Of a stretch of 64,000 bases of DNA, positions 1 to 12,200 are shown in pieces. Position 1 is the first letter of the stretch, and each line of letters opens with the position of its first letter. The position numbers and the translations under genes are program-made. The notes below the pieces were generated by a model. The model was not told where the DNA came from, did not search any database, and worked only from the letters and a program-made list of their open reading frames with translations. This DNA is from Stercorarius parasiticus (lineage: Eukaryota; Chordata; Aves; Charadriiformes; Stercorariidae): positions 721,885 through 785,884 of the forward strand of contig VWZL01000315.1 of assembly GCA_013396915.1 (NCBI GenBank). Direction: 5' to 3'.

Positions 1-1428
1 GTTAATCCTCGCAAGTGCAGGAAGAGCTCGCTTTCAAACTCACGACTCATCACACACGCCTGAAAGCTTGTAGTTCTGCAGATGTAAAGACTCTTCACCC
101 CATTTGTAAAACATTCATTTCCAGGAAAATGATAATCTTTCCTGTTTCTGGTCAGGATTAGCAAAATACACTTTGGAAATGTTTACAGCTCATGGTCAAT
201 ACTTTAGCATGCTGTATATCGGTGGCGACATTTTCTCAGCTAGGACGCCTCACCAAATAAAAGGAAAACAACTTTGCAGACATACAGGCTGTTCATACCA
301 CCAAGGAGTAGCTGATATTTATTGGCTATGCTACACAGTTACTCATGCAATGCATATTGCTGTCACTCCCTCATCTTCAGCACAGCAGCGCTGTTTTAAA
401 CAAAGCCAGAGCCTAATTCTAGGCATGGAACACCGTCCAGGGGCTCTCCTTAGCAAAGAGCGGTCTCATGTGTCTACTTCACAGAGTAAGAAAGAGCCTG
501 GGAGGGAGCTGGAGTGCCAGGGCTATACTAGCCCACGCTACTTAAATGTTACGTCACTCTCTGGCTCTCCTTTGAACAACCCTAGCAAGGTCTCTCAAAG
601 CCAAAGCTGCTGTCAAAGGATGGTCAGACCTCAGCAGCGTGAATACAGCCAGTCCATTTGACTTGGCTTTGCCAGCAGGGACTTGTCGGTCCCTAACATA
701 CATAATCAGGACATGGAAAAGAGAGTGGCTGATGAGCTGAGTTATCTCTTCTTAGCAAACCTGAGTGGCAACAAAGCACAGATCAAAGGATTACATAATA
801 AAAATCACATCGGTCCTTTCCTATCCTCTCCTCCCCATCCAAATGTCAGATACAAGTTTAATTTAGGCATATGAGCATCTGCAGAGGATGGCAGAAGTGT
901 TTCCTCTTTTGTAGGCAATGGGGAGATCTGTGAGCAGCTCCACCATTCCCTACATCCTGCTCGGGAAATTTGTCTTATTTTGCAACAGTGACAGAGAAAA
1001 ACACATGCTTTAAGAGCTTTCCTAAACTGCGGTCCCTGTGCCTCCATCTGCCTGAGATGAAATAAATCAGGATTAGTAATCATGACTGGGCAGTCACTTG
1101 ATTACCCAGACATGTGACAAGACAAAAGTAGAACCGGACAAATGCTGGCAAAAGAAGCCTTTATTAATATAAAGCTCATACTCCAGTTCAGCTCACACAG
1201 GTTTTGGATTCATTGCTGATAAATATTCTAGCAGGGATCTTCATAGGCAGGCAAATATTTCCACCACCACAACAGTTCAGAAAGAATAGTACAGAACTGT
1301 TTTTAGAGCAAATTTCAAATCCTTATCTGAGACGAACATGATTCCAGTCTTGCTTGCAACGAAGAGTAAGATACCAATAGGCTGTAACATGACAAGAAAG
1401 CACATAAGGCTCTAGGGACTTCCCAATA
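1..1428. other. Intergenic or intronic DNA, no gene recognised
   Basis: I see no recognisable gene, RNA or repeat here. The longest open frame (173-661, plus) has a Ser/Gln/Cys-rich translation with no domain and no convincing splice pair, so I take it as chance. A minus-strand AATAAA lies near 1155-1162 but has no open frame feeding into it. Confidence 0.6.
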
Positions 1429-1490
1429 GAATCATAGAATATCTCAAGTTGGAAGGGACCCATAAGGATCATTGAGTCCAACTCCTATTT
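1429..1490 (-). mobile_element. CR1 LINE 3'-end fragment
   Basis: The plus strand begins with GAATCATAGAAT, the reverse complement of the ATTCTATGATTC tail of avian CR1 elements. It is followed by a diverged 'aagttggaagggaccc...gagtccaactcc' core. That order places the element on the minus strand, and only its last ~60 bp survive. The core carries several differences from the other copies in the window, so this looks like an old, heavily 5'-truncated insertion. It has no coding capacity. Confidence 0.85.
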
Positions 1491-4440
1491 TCATGACACT
1501 GCTTTCGAGCAACCTACAAGCTAAAAAGAAATTATTGGACAAAAAATCTGCAAGCACTGGGTAGGTTTAAGAAAAATCTTGATCAGCTTGCAGGTATTTC
1601 ATAAACCAAAGCAACAGCTTTAGACAGATGATAAAGTCTGGTGTCTGGAATGGGCAGGGGAAAAGCTAGGGAAGAGCTACTGCTGAAATCCAACATGAGA
1701 GCAGGATAGAAAAGAGAAAGTGATGGTCTGCCTCTTGGTGCTGTTGGGAAGTGGTGAGCGCATGCATGTAAAAGGAATGTCTGTGCAAGTGGTAGTAACT
1801 CCCTCATGGCTTTTTTTCTCTATCTGAAGTACCCTGGCAAGGACATACTGAGGACAGGCTCCAGGTCAGGCTCCAGGCAAGGCCTCGTCAGCACCCCATT
1901 GTCAGCATCCCAGATCCAGCCGGCAGGCAGCCCAGGAGCCATCTGTGGGGCCAAAAGCTGACGTGAGTGGGGGAAAGTGTGAAGCACCCTGGATAAGGCC
2001 ACTCCACAGCCTTCTCCACCCAAACCACTGGGCAAAGGAGAGGTACCCATGCCAGCCAAGGGGCTTGGCCTTTTGACAGGGAAGAAAGGGTTGACAGAAG
2101 GCTGGAAGGGGCTTAGCCTTGGGAAGTTGAGCAAAGAGCAAGAGGAAGTAGAGCTGAGACTCTGGAGACCTAAAAGAAAAAGAAAGGAGTACACCCAACC
2201 CTGGATACAGGATGAGTCTTGCAGAAGGAATACTCGGGGCCTGAAGATCCCTGCTAATAAACAGATCCATCACAAAATGGACTGTCCAGCCAAGCAGGTA
2301 TTAAGTCTGAGACTTTTCGTGTGTCTTTATCTTTTTATGCCAAAAATCTCAGCTATTTAGAAAAACATGTTTTTGTAGAATTTTCAGACATTTCCTTTGA
2401 AAAACAGTTGCTGTGTTTTAAAGTCCAAAAGTTCTAAAATATTTCCCAAACAAACTTTATTTTTACAGTTCATAGACTCTCCTCTCACAGATCCATTCAT
2501 GGACATATTTTGTAAATTAATATATTTAGCAGAGTGTAGCTGACAAATGTTAGGCATTTCGATCCCTCCAAAGTGACTTTGCACTCATGATTTTAATTAG
2601 AAGCCATGCCAGGTTCAGGTAAAAGCAATCCTTTTTGTCCGTGCTTGATTAATTACATTGTATGTAGCACTTCTCCCTGACTCCATAAGAAATTCCAGGT
2701 TGAGGGTTAATCCATTCTTTTCAAGAAGTCACAGCCAGGCTGCTGAAACACGTGGCCTCTCTCACAAATGCAGACTAGAGAGATGAAGGCCACAAGAAGG
2801 TAAGATGCTCACATCTCCGGTTTGACACACTTCATGAGTTTTCTCCTTCCTGACTTGATCCACGCCAGATCGCATCCCACGTATTCTTCAGGCAGAGTGC
2901 AGAGACCCCGTGGGCCACCTCATTGCATTTGCTTGTTCATGTTTGGCACAGTCTGCTGATTTAATAGGGAACCAGAGAGGTTCCCCTCCATAGCACTATG
3001 CACAAATGCTTTTCTAAATCATCTTATCACCGGTAGAGCGCCAGATTGCAAAATCAGGACCGCAGAACACATTTTTCTGTGTAGCTCAATAAAATGTCTT
3101 TTATTTTCTGAATCGTCCCTCCTTGCCTTCATTTCCTGCCTCCTTCAGAATACAGCCTGGTTTGTTTGCTTTTCAGTGAACGGGGGAAGGGAGTGGGAAT
3201 GGGAAAAGGGAATTCGTTTCTATTTACTTTGTTTGATTTGATGATGTTTCCACGGTTAATGTCCTTAAGAAATTTCTTCTTTCCAGAGGCAGCAAGGAAA
3301 ACTGCTTTATTTGGGGAAATGCAGGGCAAGAAAATTCAGAAAAGTGCTTTCCCTGGCCAACCATTGTAGGAAAAAAATAGATAATGAAAGACCAAAGTAC
3401 AGAAAAAATGAAGTTCCCTTTGTTTACATATAGAATCATAAAAATAAATATGCAATTGGGGAACATTTTCTGCAATACACAGGAGGAGAAATTGCTTGTG
3501 AAATGGCTGGTGCCAAACAGTTCACTATGCTTGATGCGTCAGCAGGGTTCTGTCAGCAGCCCTTAAAAAATACAGTACATGTTTGTGTGCATTCAACACC
3601 CCCTGTGGGAGACCCTCTTTCTTCAGACTGCTCTGTGGGCTGTGTTCAGCACCCAACACATACCACAAGTGCAATATCTGCTTCTTATCTAATGTAGAGA
3701 GGTTACTAATGTCTGTGTAGGTAGCTCTTTCCTAGGGAGAATTAGCAGAGAGCACAATGAGAGACCCTGAGCACCACTGGAAGGAGCCAGGTCTGTGGGA
3801 ATAAAACTGACAACCCAAAAATGTGAATCCTCTGTGGCAGAAACAGCATAACTCAAGGAAAATATGGTGTAGTGAAGTGTACAGACAGATTAAAGTCAAG
3901 ACCAACACCAATACGCAACAAATGCGAGCTAAGATGTCCATAGTCATCTCCCGGGAGGGTATCTGCAAAGTCAGGACACAGGAATATAGTTGAAATTCAA
4001 TTGTTTTGTAGGCAGTGTGGGTGCTAACAAAATGTAAATGGTGGAGTGCTCAGAGAAGCTAGTTTTGATCGGTATGCTTTAAAAAAACAAGTCATGTCTT
4101 TAATCTGATGAGTCCAGTGTTAGCTAGTGCTGTTGACCACAAGCTACCTAACTCCCACTGCTCAAAGGGACCCCCACATTCAGAAATGGAAACACAAGAA
4201 GGCACTCTTCCTATCCTGCCCAGACTCACTTCTGATGCTCTAACTGAGAAATAGTCCAGGCTGGTCCCGGATGTCAGAAGTAATGCTCTTACATCATTTT
4301 ATACGCTGAAATGAACACACATCTCAGCTGCCACAGAGACTGCAGGCGAGCTAAACTGACAGAAATGTTCCTAGTGTGTCGTAGACACCCCTTTGGGAAT
4401 GCCCTTCTAGGCTTGTATGAAATGGGGGGGTGGGGGATAT
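1491..4440. other. Intergenic or intronic DNA, no gene recognised
   Basis: No gene is supported. Overlapping frames at 1820-2360 on both strands have no domain or splice structure. At 2774-2799 a 26-bp segment has a fair acceptor and an AAG/GTAAGA donor, but microexon-like pairs of this kind recur throughout the window and are expected by chance. A plus-strand AATAAA lies near 3088. Confidence 0.55.
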
Positions 4441-4640
4441 TTCCTTAAACCCGACCACTTTTTGACAAGCTGATCCTATACTTAACAGAAGCTTGGTAAG
4501 TGAAAGCACCATTACCTCAAGTGGTAATGGCAGCTGAAATTGATCTATTATGAGTCCTACAAATTTGAACGGTTACGCTAAATGCTATTAAAATGTATGG
4601 AACCTCTTTGTCTTCAATTATTAAATGGAGTAATTTATGA
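4441..4640. promoter_or_regulatory. Possible conserved non-coding element
   Basis: This AT-rich, repeat-free block holds homeodomain-type TAAT/ATTA cores. It includes a perfect inverted repeat, CCATTACC-N6-GGTAATGG, at 4509-4530. The texture (unique, AT-rich, dense in homeodomain cores) resembles conserved non-coding DNA around developmental genes. That is an inference from composition only, because conservation cannot be judged from one sequence. Confidence 0.2.
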
Positions 4641-4813
4641 AACCTAATCTCAATAACCTCACTGTCCTACTGGCCATCCCCGATGAAAGGAAGAGTAAAT
4701 GCAGAGAACAGCGGTATTGATCTTTTCTTAAAGGGGAAAGAAGAGGATCAGGCCTGTTAACCCTTCACTGCAGGAGAAAGTGGTTCATTCGTGGTTTCTT
4801 TTCCCCCTGGAGG

Positions 4814-5232
4814 TCATGTCCTTCTTTCATTTCTGGGGTCAGGTTTCAGTCTGACAAGTGGTAATTGATTCCGCTGCTGGTTAGGCTGGGAGTAAGTGGG
4901 AGATGAAGTTTCAGTGAAAACAAATAGCACTTCACAGGTCTGACCTTTCCTCTTTAAGCTTTTGTTGTGGTTTACTTGGGATGTGCAGCTTAAAGACTCT
5001 AAACCAGTGGTGTCTATCTCACGAAGTTTCAGATAGTCGCTCCCAAGCTTTTGGCCTGGAGTTAAAGCTGCCTTTTGTCTTTGGGTCTGCTGGCAACCTA
5101 GCCTAGAAAGTGGTTTTTTTCGTCTTCTTTCCCATGACTTTGCGTAAGACGTGAGAACGCGGTCCAGCAGTAGCCATGACATTTTGCCAATAGACTGAGG
5201 TTCACAGCTTAGAATTTCAGTGTTCAGCAGTG
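4814..5232 (-). CDS. Candidate coding exon, minus strand, unrecognised (weak)
   Basis: A minus-strand frame stays open from a fair splice acceptor (TTTTGTCTCATAACAG, exon starting at 5232) to a TGA at 4814, about 139 codons. If real it would be a terminal coding exon. The translation is basic and Ser/Thr/Gln-rich: it includes WERRRKKPLSRLGCQQ and ends in PRNERRT. I see no membrane segment, signal peptide or known motif, and no AATAAA soon after the stop on this strand. Several CpGs lie in the frame, which mildly favours a conserved sequence. Chance is at least as likely, because no partner exon was found and no family is recognised. Confidence 0.15.
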
Positions 5233-5904
5233 CTGTTATGAGACAAAACATGTATTAAAATATAAAGGCAGCCACTGCTTCTCAAATCAAGCCATCCAAG
5301 AAGGTGGCGAATCTCTATCACCTCTTTTCTTGCTATAGCCCTCCCCTTCTACCAACACGGCAGACAAATTACATCTTGTACACATACCTACTTATGCTGT
5401 CTTGTGTACCTAATTTACTCTGTCATTTAAGCCAGTTCTGAAGCAGGTCCCTGTTGCTCAGTGTGGACTTTTGCAATATGTACACATCTTGTCAAAGATC
5501 CCTGCTGGAAAGTGGCACTGGATTGCAGGACAGTGATTTCAGCTCAGTTAATGAGAAACACTCTAATTCAAAAAGCAAAAAGCATCTTGACCTGCTTGTG
5601 AATCTTTACTCTGTATATAGTGGAAAGGAAAATAGCCTCGGGGGCTCTGTTCAAATGCTTCCAGTTAGGGATAACATTTCTCAAAAGTAAACCTCTTTAT
5701 TTACAAGCGTGTTGTTATTGCCAAAGTCAGCCCTTATTTTAAGGTGTTCTCAGAAGAGTGCACACGGCTCATGTCTTAGCAGAAGCAACCAAGATGTTGC
5801 AACCCATATGTTTTGCCAACAGTAACAACACGTTTGCAAGGGGAAAGGTTTACTGAATTTTTTATATTTTTTTTTTCTTCCCTCAAGTGTCCTGAATTTA
5901 CGAA
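5233..5904. other. Intergenic or intronic DNA, no gene recognised
   Basis: Nothing recognisable. The 78-codon frame at 5454-5690 (plus) has no splice support and no motif. Confidence 0.55.
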
Positions 5905-6245
5905 AGAGCCCTGACGGTCCTCCTCCACCACCTACAGTTTTCTCTTCCGTCCCAGAGTAGTTGCCTTTCCCAGTAGCACCAGCTCCTCCTTTGGCAGGGC
6001 TGCAACCCGCTCGGCGCTCCTCGGCACTGCTGCCAGCCCTCAGCGGTCTCGCCCAGTGACACGAGGAGCTAAAGCCAGTTCAAATAAATCTGTGACCATC
6101 TGTGCGTCAGGCTTCCCAGCCCCTCAGCCAAAGATAAGCACTCAGCCCTCCTCAGCAGTCACAGCCCTGTCGTGAGCGCGCCTGCTGGCAGGGATCGAAG
6201 CCGCATGGGAAGAGGTGGTGAGGGATGCACCATGCGAAAGCGTTT
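5905..6245. promoter_or_regulatory. Small CpG-island-like patch
   Basis: By hand count there are about 17 CpG dinucleotides in ~340 bp at roughly 58-60% GC. The observed/expected ratio is near 0.6, while most of the surrounding DNA is clearly CpG-depleted. The densest part is 6005-6060, with the rest around 6170-6245. No TATA box or gene start could be assigned. It may be a small unmethylated regulatory element, a diverged promoter, or a recently inserted sequence that has not yet lost its CpGs. Confidence 0.3.
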
Positions 6246-8130
6246 TTTGGGGAGTCAGCTAGTTGGTGAGCCTTTCCTTTCAAACAGGAATGCAAAATGC
6301 CAAAGCCAACATACCAATGCCAGGAGAAGCCTGGAGGCTGGTGGATGTGCCGTGGGCTGGTGGTACAGCAGGAGCAGCAGGAGCCCAAGGGGTCCATGCA
6401 AGCACTCAGGGTCCCCTGTGCTCCTGCTGGCCAGCTGCAGTGGCTGTGGCTCTCCGTGGCTTTGCACCATCAGCCCCACCAGTCCAGGCCTTGCCATGCA
6501 GGGCTGCACATCTCCAGCCCCTCCAAATGCCCCCAGAAGTAGATGTCTCTAGAAACTTGATTTCTTGGTGGCAGCTTGCACTGTGCACCAGTGTTTGGCC
6601 TCTAGCTCTTTTGTTCTGCAGTTGAAGAGCTTCCCAAAAGAGCTTCAATATGTTGAATACTTCTTTTGGGGCCTATATTGCCACTTTGCTCCTAGCCAAG
6701 GGCAAAAATAGTCAGTACTTCTGCTTCCAAGGATTTCTGCTCATTTCCCATTAATATTTTTCATTTACTGTACCTGATAAGCCACAGACCCATGGTTGCC
6801 CGGCCTCTCTTTTATAAGACTAAACTAGGGAAAAAAACCTACTCTTATGCCAGTATGTCTTGAAAGAAAGGTCAGATACTGGCTGCCTGTCCAATAACCT
6901 ACCCGGAAGCAAACTCAGACTCTTTACGTATTGATGTCGTTGCTTCATTTGCTATGTGGAAAGCACAATATGCCTCAGTCACCAACTTTGTGGATGGTGT
7001 ATCCACCAGCCTCCACTTCCCACCCAAAAAAGACGCCCTTAGCAACTGTGCTGTGCTACTGGGAGCAAAACTGCACAGGGGGGCACATTCCCATGTGCCA
7101 TCCCTGCCCGAGCATGGTGGTCTTGAGGGAGGACAGCGGATGAGTGACATTGAAAATGAGGCTCACCACAAAACTCCCACCCAGGGACCGTGGAGAGGGG
7201 AGGGATCAGCAGCTGCAGGAGGCTGTGAGATGGTGAGATGGTTCTTCCAGCCACCCGGCAAGAGCAAACGGCAGGGCACATCTGCCGGGGGTGCCAGGCC
7301 TCGGTTTGGCCCAGAATAGTCATATTACAATATGATTTGAACTAATTGTCAGGAGTGATTGGGAAAAAGAAGCAGATTGAAAGACTCTTTACTTGTTAAA
7401 GTAACCGTAATCAATTAAAGTAAGTAAATCTCTGCCCTTTAATCTGGACAAAACCATTCCATAAGCACCAGAACATTTATGAATTGTGCGATTGGGGCAA
7501 TAACTTTTATTTTAAAAGTCTGTATTTAAAATGTATTGGAGAAAATGTACCAGCACATGCAGATACAGTAAAATGCATGAGATGAGGGAAAATGACAAGG
7601 ACCTTAAATCACAAGATGATTCAAATTGTGCATCCAGATGTGCTGGGGATCTTTTAGGCTAATAAAATCTGTGACACTGCATGTATTATACGAAAGCTCT
7701 TATATTTGAAGGAAAGGGAACCGAAAGACATTCTGAAAAGGATAGCCATAATTGCTCAGGTCAAATCCTGATCTATTTTAGCACAGACAGGGCTAAAGCC
7801 AACCCAGGAAATACTTAAACATGCATACCATGAGATATATATATTTTTAAATCAGCAGCACCAAATTTTCCATGCTGATGAAAGAGGAATTTAATTGGAT
7901 TACTAAAAAAAAATAATAAACAGATGTAATAGAAAACATTTCTGAAAAGGAAATTCATGTTACAAAAAACCCTTGCCTAATCATAAAGTGATGCAGCTTT
8001 GAAAGGAAATACTTTGATTGCATTTTCACTCCTCTGAGAAGTCAGATGTTTGGAAATACCCAGGATTTTTAAAAAATATTTCCTGCTGTGTACATAAAAA
8101 GAGATTGCAAACTCAGGAACTAGGGTCTGA
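6246..8130. other. Intergenic or intronic DNA, no gene recognised
   Basis: GC-richer up to about 7320, then AT-rich. The many overlapping frames at 6150-6650 and 6900-7320 sit on both strands at once, which is typical of stop-poor GC-rich non-coding DNA. The stretch 7440-7600 is unique and AT-rich with TTTATGAATTG-like homeodomain cores, and could be conserved non-coding DNA. I have no direct evidence for that. Confidence 0.55.
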
Positions 8131-8161
8131 TTTTTGTTTTTTTTTTTTTTTTTTTTTTTTT
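8131..8161. repeat. Poly(T) tract
   Basis: Thirty T in 31 bases, interrupted once by G at 8136, with an uninterrupted run of 25 T at 8137-8161. Read on the minus strand it is a poly(A) tract. I found no AATAAA just upstream on that strand and no recognisable retrogene or SINE body, so it is listed as a simple repeat. Confidence 0.95.
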
Positions 8162-9143
8162 ACATTCAGGTGAACCACCTGTGTTTCACATGAGTAACTC
8201 CATGAACTAAGATGGAATTACTTCTGATTTTCATAGATGAGGAGCCTAGGAGACAATTCACTGAATAAGGCTGGTAATATGAGTGCTATTTATCTACTTC
8301 CCTGTTACAACCGCATGAAAATAATGCAACTATGTCAGTATTTAAGTTCAGCAACAGAATGCCAGCTATTTGCAATAAGCATTCTAAAGTAGGGGGTATA
8401 TTAATAAGCTTTTTATATATTTATAAACTGGATTGTTTTCCCCACTTGCCTTAAAAATAAAGGAAAAAATGTATTCCATTTCCATTCACCAACCCAAGTA
8501 GGAAGCAAAGTGATACCTGTGGTGGTGTCCTGTGGGTTACCTTGTCTTTACATCAGTGTCACTATGAGCAGCAAGGAAGTGCAGACAAGCAGAGAGGAAT
8601 AAAGGCAGGCATTCATACGTTTTCTGTTTTGTATTAGGTATTATCCTTCACACTTTAGTGAAAGGAGTAAAAGCCATGTTGCGTGCAGTATGTTGTGTTG
8701 GAGCTGAGGTGGAACTCTGTCAGGCTGAGGAAACGCAATTTTATTGTCTGAGCATGAAATGGTCTATATCATCAAGAAAACTTTTAAAAAGGCTGTCTGG
8801 TTACCTCATCTCAGCCCACTGTTTGTACACACCATAAAAATTAATTAGCATACCATGCTTCCTTTTTTAAGTATATCCTATCAATATACAAAACAATAGA
8901 AGGAACAATGTCTGCCAAACAAGCTGGCCTGAGCCACGCTCCCAAGGAGAAGTGTAAGAAAATAAATTGTCAGGTGATGCCTTGTAGTTGTTGGCACCAA
9001 TGCACCCAGGGTGGGGGTGACTCCATGCCCTGACCGAGGTTTGTGACGAAGTTAAGCGGTTCGCCTGCAGGAATAACATCCCTGAGTCACATCCGACTCA
9101 GCCCTGGTCTCTGCTTGGCTGGTCCGTGCAGCTAGCTCGCTTA
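8162..9143. other. Intergenic or intronic DNA, no gene recognised
   Basis: AT-rich unique sequence with no supported gene. 'catagatgaggagcctagg' near 8236 faintly resembles the MIR core but is too short to call. Confidence 0.55.
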
Positions 9144-9202
9144 GAATCATAGAATGGTCTGGGTTAGAAGGGACCTCAAAGATCATCTAGTTCCAACCTC
9201 CC
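9144..9202 (-). mobile_element. CR1 LINE 3'-end fragment
   Basis: The plus strand reads GAATCATAGAATGG, then a 'gggttagaagggacctcaaagatcatctag' type core (quoted in part: GGGACCTCAAAGATCATC) and TTCCAACC. This is the reverse complement of the CR1 3' end. Only the last ~60 bp are clearly CR1. The match is close to consensus, so the insertion is younger than the one at 1.43 kb. There is no coding part. Confidence 0.92.
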
Positions 9203-12200
9203 AGGTGGGCACTTCCACTGCTGCTTCCAGGTCTGATAACGTATCTCCCCTGAACCATGGAAAACAGAGGAAAGCCACAGTGCAGAGTATCCAGGCTACA
9301 TTTCTGACAACCATCATACATCTCCTTGCCCTCATATCTGCCCTGATGGCCAGGAGCAGGTTCTGCCTGAGCTCTGCCTTAATCAGGGCAATGCAGGAAC
9401 AAGCGATCTCACCAATTTTAAGATGCTTTTGCATTGCTAAGGTAAAGAAATTAAAAGCTGCAGCCTGAGAATGATGTTGAATGATTTAGAATGTACCTCC
9501 TAGGAAGACAATAATTAATATTCTTAAATTCATCAGCTTCAAAATTCAAGCACAACTTAGAGATGGAGCTTACAGCTTCACACTCACCCCCATATTTTTC
9601 CTGTTCACACAAGACCCCATTTTTAACAGCCTCCCTATTTTGATCATGGGCAAAAATCCTGGATTTGCAGAAACCAAAAGATCTTTCCATTGTTTCTGGT
9701 GGGAGTCTCTTTTCACTTCAAGCATTAACAAATTTATTTGAAATCCAGAAGTCTGGAAGAGGGAAGTTGGTGGGAATAACAAGTCTGACAAATCCTCGTC
9801 TTGATGAAGTTGCCACACACGAGATGTTCAGAGCCTGCTTCACCATGTGGGCAAGGTGTGTGTGACAAGGGAGAGGGAAAGGCCAATTCTGTGTAGGACA
9901 GCTAACAGTGGACTTAATGTAACCTCACGTACCCACTTCCAAAGCTGTAAGTAAGTGGCTAAGTGGGGTATCTGCTTCTGAGCCTTCTGAGCCAATATCC
10001 CCATTGATATCCAGAGAGCCCAGAAGTGACATGTACAAATGCTAGTGGCAAGTGACTGGGAAGAGAGCCTGAAAAAACCTCTGTGCAACATGATCCACCT
10101 CCTTCTACACACGGGTGGCCTAGGAAAATGCCTTTCTCTGACTGAAAGCTGTGGAAAAAGGTATTACAAAAAGTTATATCCAAAACCCTCTGTGTGGAGG
10201 AAAGCAGCTCTCAGTAGGTAGAGTATGAGCCAGATTACAAAAACGTTCAGCTTTTATTTAGGTAATAAAATAAGAGGCCAGGACTCTAGTGATGAGTAAC
10301 ATTAACGTGTTGTGTGAGGAACCGTTCTGGGAGAAGAAAACCTTCAACTGAGTGTTTTCGTAACTGCTGTTGGGTTCAGAGCTGTTCCACAAACCTGAAC
10401 CTTATTTGTATGTTTGAATGGAAGCTGAAGTCTTTCAAAAATCTGGATCAGCTCACAGGATTATGAGGTCTATGTAACAAACAGTTTTATAGAGAGGCAC
10501 AGCCTTCTTTGCATTTTGTGCAGCACAGAATACACTGCGTGAGCCCTCAAGACAGCAAACTCTAACGATACTGCAATAATAGAAACATTCAGATCTTGGT
10601 TGTTTGCACCCAAGAGAAGAACATAGGGTGCTGCATTATGACTGGCAGAAAAAGAAAAGAAAGAGATCATTATCTGCATTTGAATCATTTTTTCTTGGGG
10701 AGGGAAAGTAAAAACATTGAAAAGCCTGAAGGGTTCCAGGCAATTTATCACAATTATCTTTAGAACAGCATCATCCTGTCCTTCTACACTCCGGCAACAG
10801 ATGATTGTGAGATAAAGTATCTTTTAAAGAAGCAGAGCTGTACAGAAGACAAAGTATTATTCAGTGGTCTTAAACCAATAGCCACTGCTCATTTTTAAAG
10901 ATGCTTACATTTGGTGATAGACCATTTGGGAAGCTGGCATTTTTCTCTTTATAAATATCTTTGTTGCTTTGACTTTTGTTCTACTTCTGGGTATTGCATC
11001 AACTCCCATAGGGAAGTGGCAGTCCTTTTTATATCCGTCTTAGATGTTTATTCAGCATCTAATACTCCAAAACAAGGCATTGTCAATGATGAACTCGGGT
11101 CTGACCAAATAAACTCTGCCAATAACCTTTGCCCATCTGTTGCCAGGGCCCAAGACACACACGATGCTGCTTCCCCAGATAGCAAGAAGTTTGAGTTTCA
11201 GGCTCTCACTGCTGCTCCCAGGCATAAAGGTAGCAGTTCCAACCGATTTCATATGAAGACGTTTGGCAAAGTGCTTGCCACTGAGTCAGTCTCAGTAAGA
11301 TCACACAGCAAACCTCAGAATAAATCAAGCAGCCTGCCATCTGAAGTGCCAGTCATCTGTAATGCATGTTTCACCGTAAAGACAATTATTTTTTTTACTT
11401 TATCCAACATTAAACTAGTGAACAAAGCTCAGGGATACTTTTTTCAATAATGCAAAAGTAAAAAAGTAGCAACCCACCTGGCAAAGATTGTACGCTTCAC
11501 TACTGTATGTGAAAAGGTTGACAAGAAACACCACTCTAAGTTTGCTCTGTGCGATTTAGCTTTTCGGAAATCCTTCCAAAAACAAGCTCTGGGTTTAACA
11601 TATATCACCCATATCCACATCTACCTATTTATCTACAACTGACAGTACATAGTTCATTACAGGACAATATATTTTACTAAAAAGTTTTAGGTGATATGGT
11701 GTATAAAATTCTTACTTAACTCCAATTTAATGTAGAAAAACATAGTTTGCTGGATAGGAGACACTTCTCTAATTTGCACAACAAATTTGGTTCTGAACAC
11801 TAAAATTACCAGCTCAACTTAATGACCAAAAGGCGGCAGTGACTTCAATTTGGCAATTCAGCTTTTCTTGCCTGCAGTGTTTTTTTAACCCCCAGCATTC
11901 ACATCTAGCTAGAAGCTAAGCGTGCCCCATCCTTTACATGATTTTTGTGTAAGTGGTGGAACATTATCCACGAGTGCTCTCTCTGCAACGCTCCTGCATG
12001 GAAGGGTCATAGGAAAGGGGTAGAATGAACAATATCGGGTAAGTCGTCACTTTCGGACCATCAGCGCTACTACAGCCCAGGGAGGGAGAAGGAGCATGTT
12101 ACACCAAACACCTTCAGGCAAGCCAGAAAATGAAAGCTGAGCATGCAAAGGCCCTACTCAAAGCTCTTTGAAGCCAATGGGAAACACATCTGTTGATCTG

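Noticed and set aside
2900..3140. LTR-like end: AATAAA at about 3088 followed by a T-rich tail
   Set aside because: No TG...CA borders, primer-binding site, polypurine tract or second copy could be found in the window.
8225..8280. MIR-like core 'catagatgaggagcctagg'
   Set aside because: Only a dozen or so matching bases, and the rest of the core is missing.
10911..11450. 179-codon plus-strand open frame
   Set aside because: No domain, only a weak acceptor inside, and frames of this length are expected by chance in 64 kb on two strands. Kept only as a note in the stretch entry.
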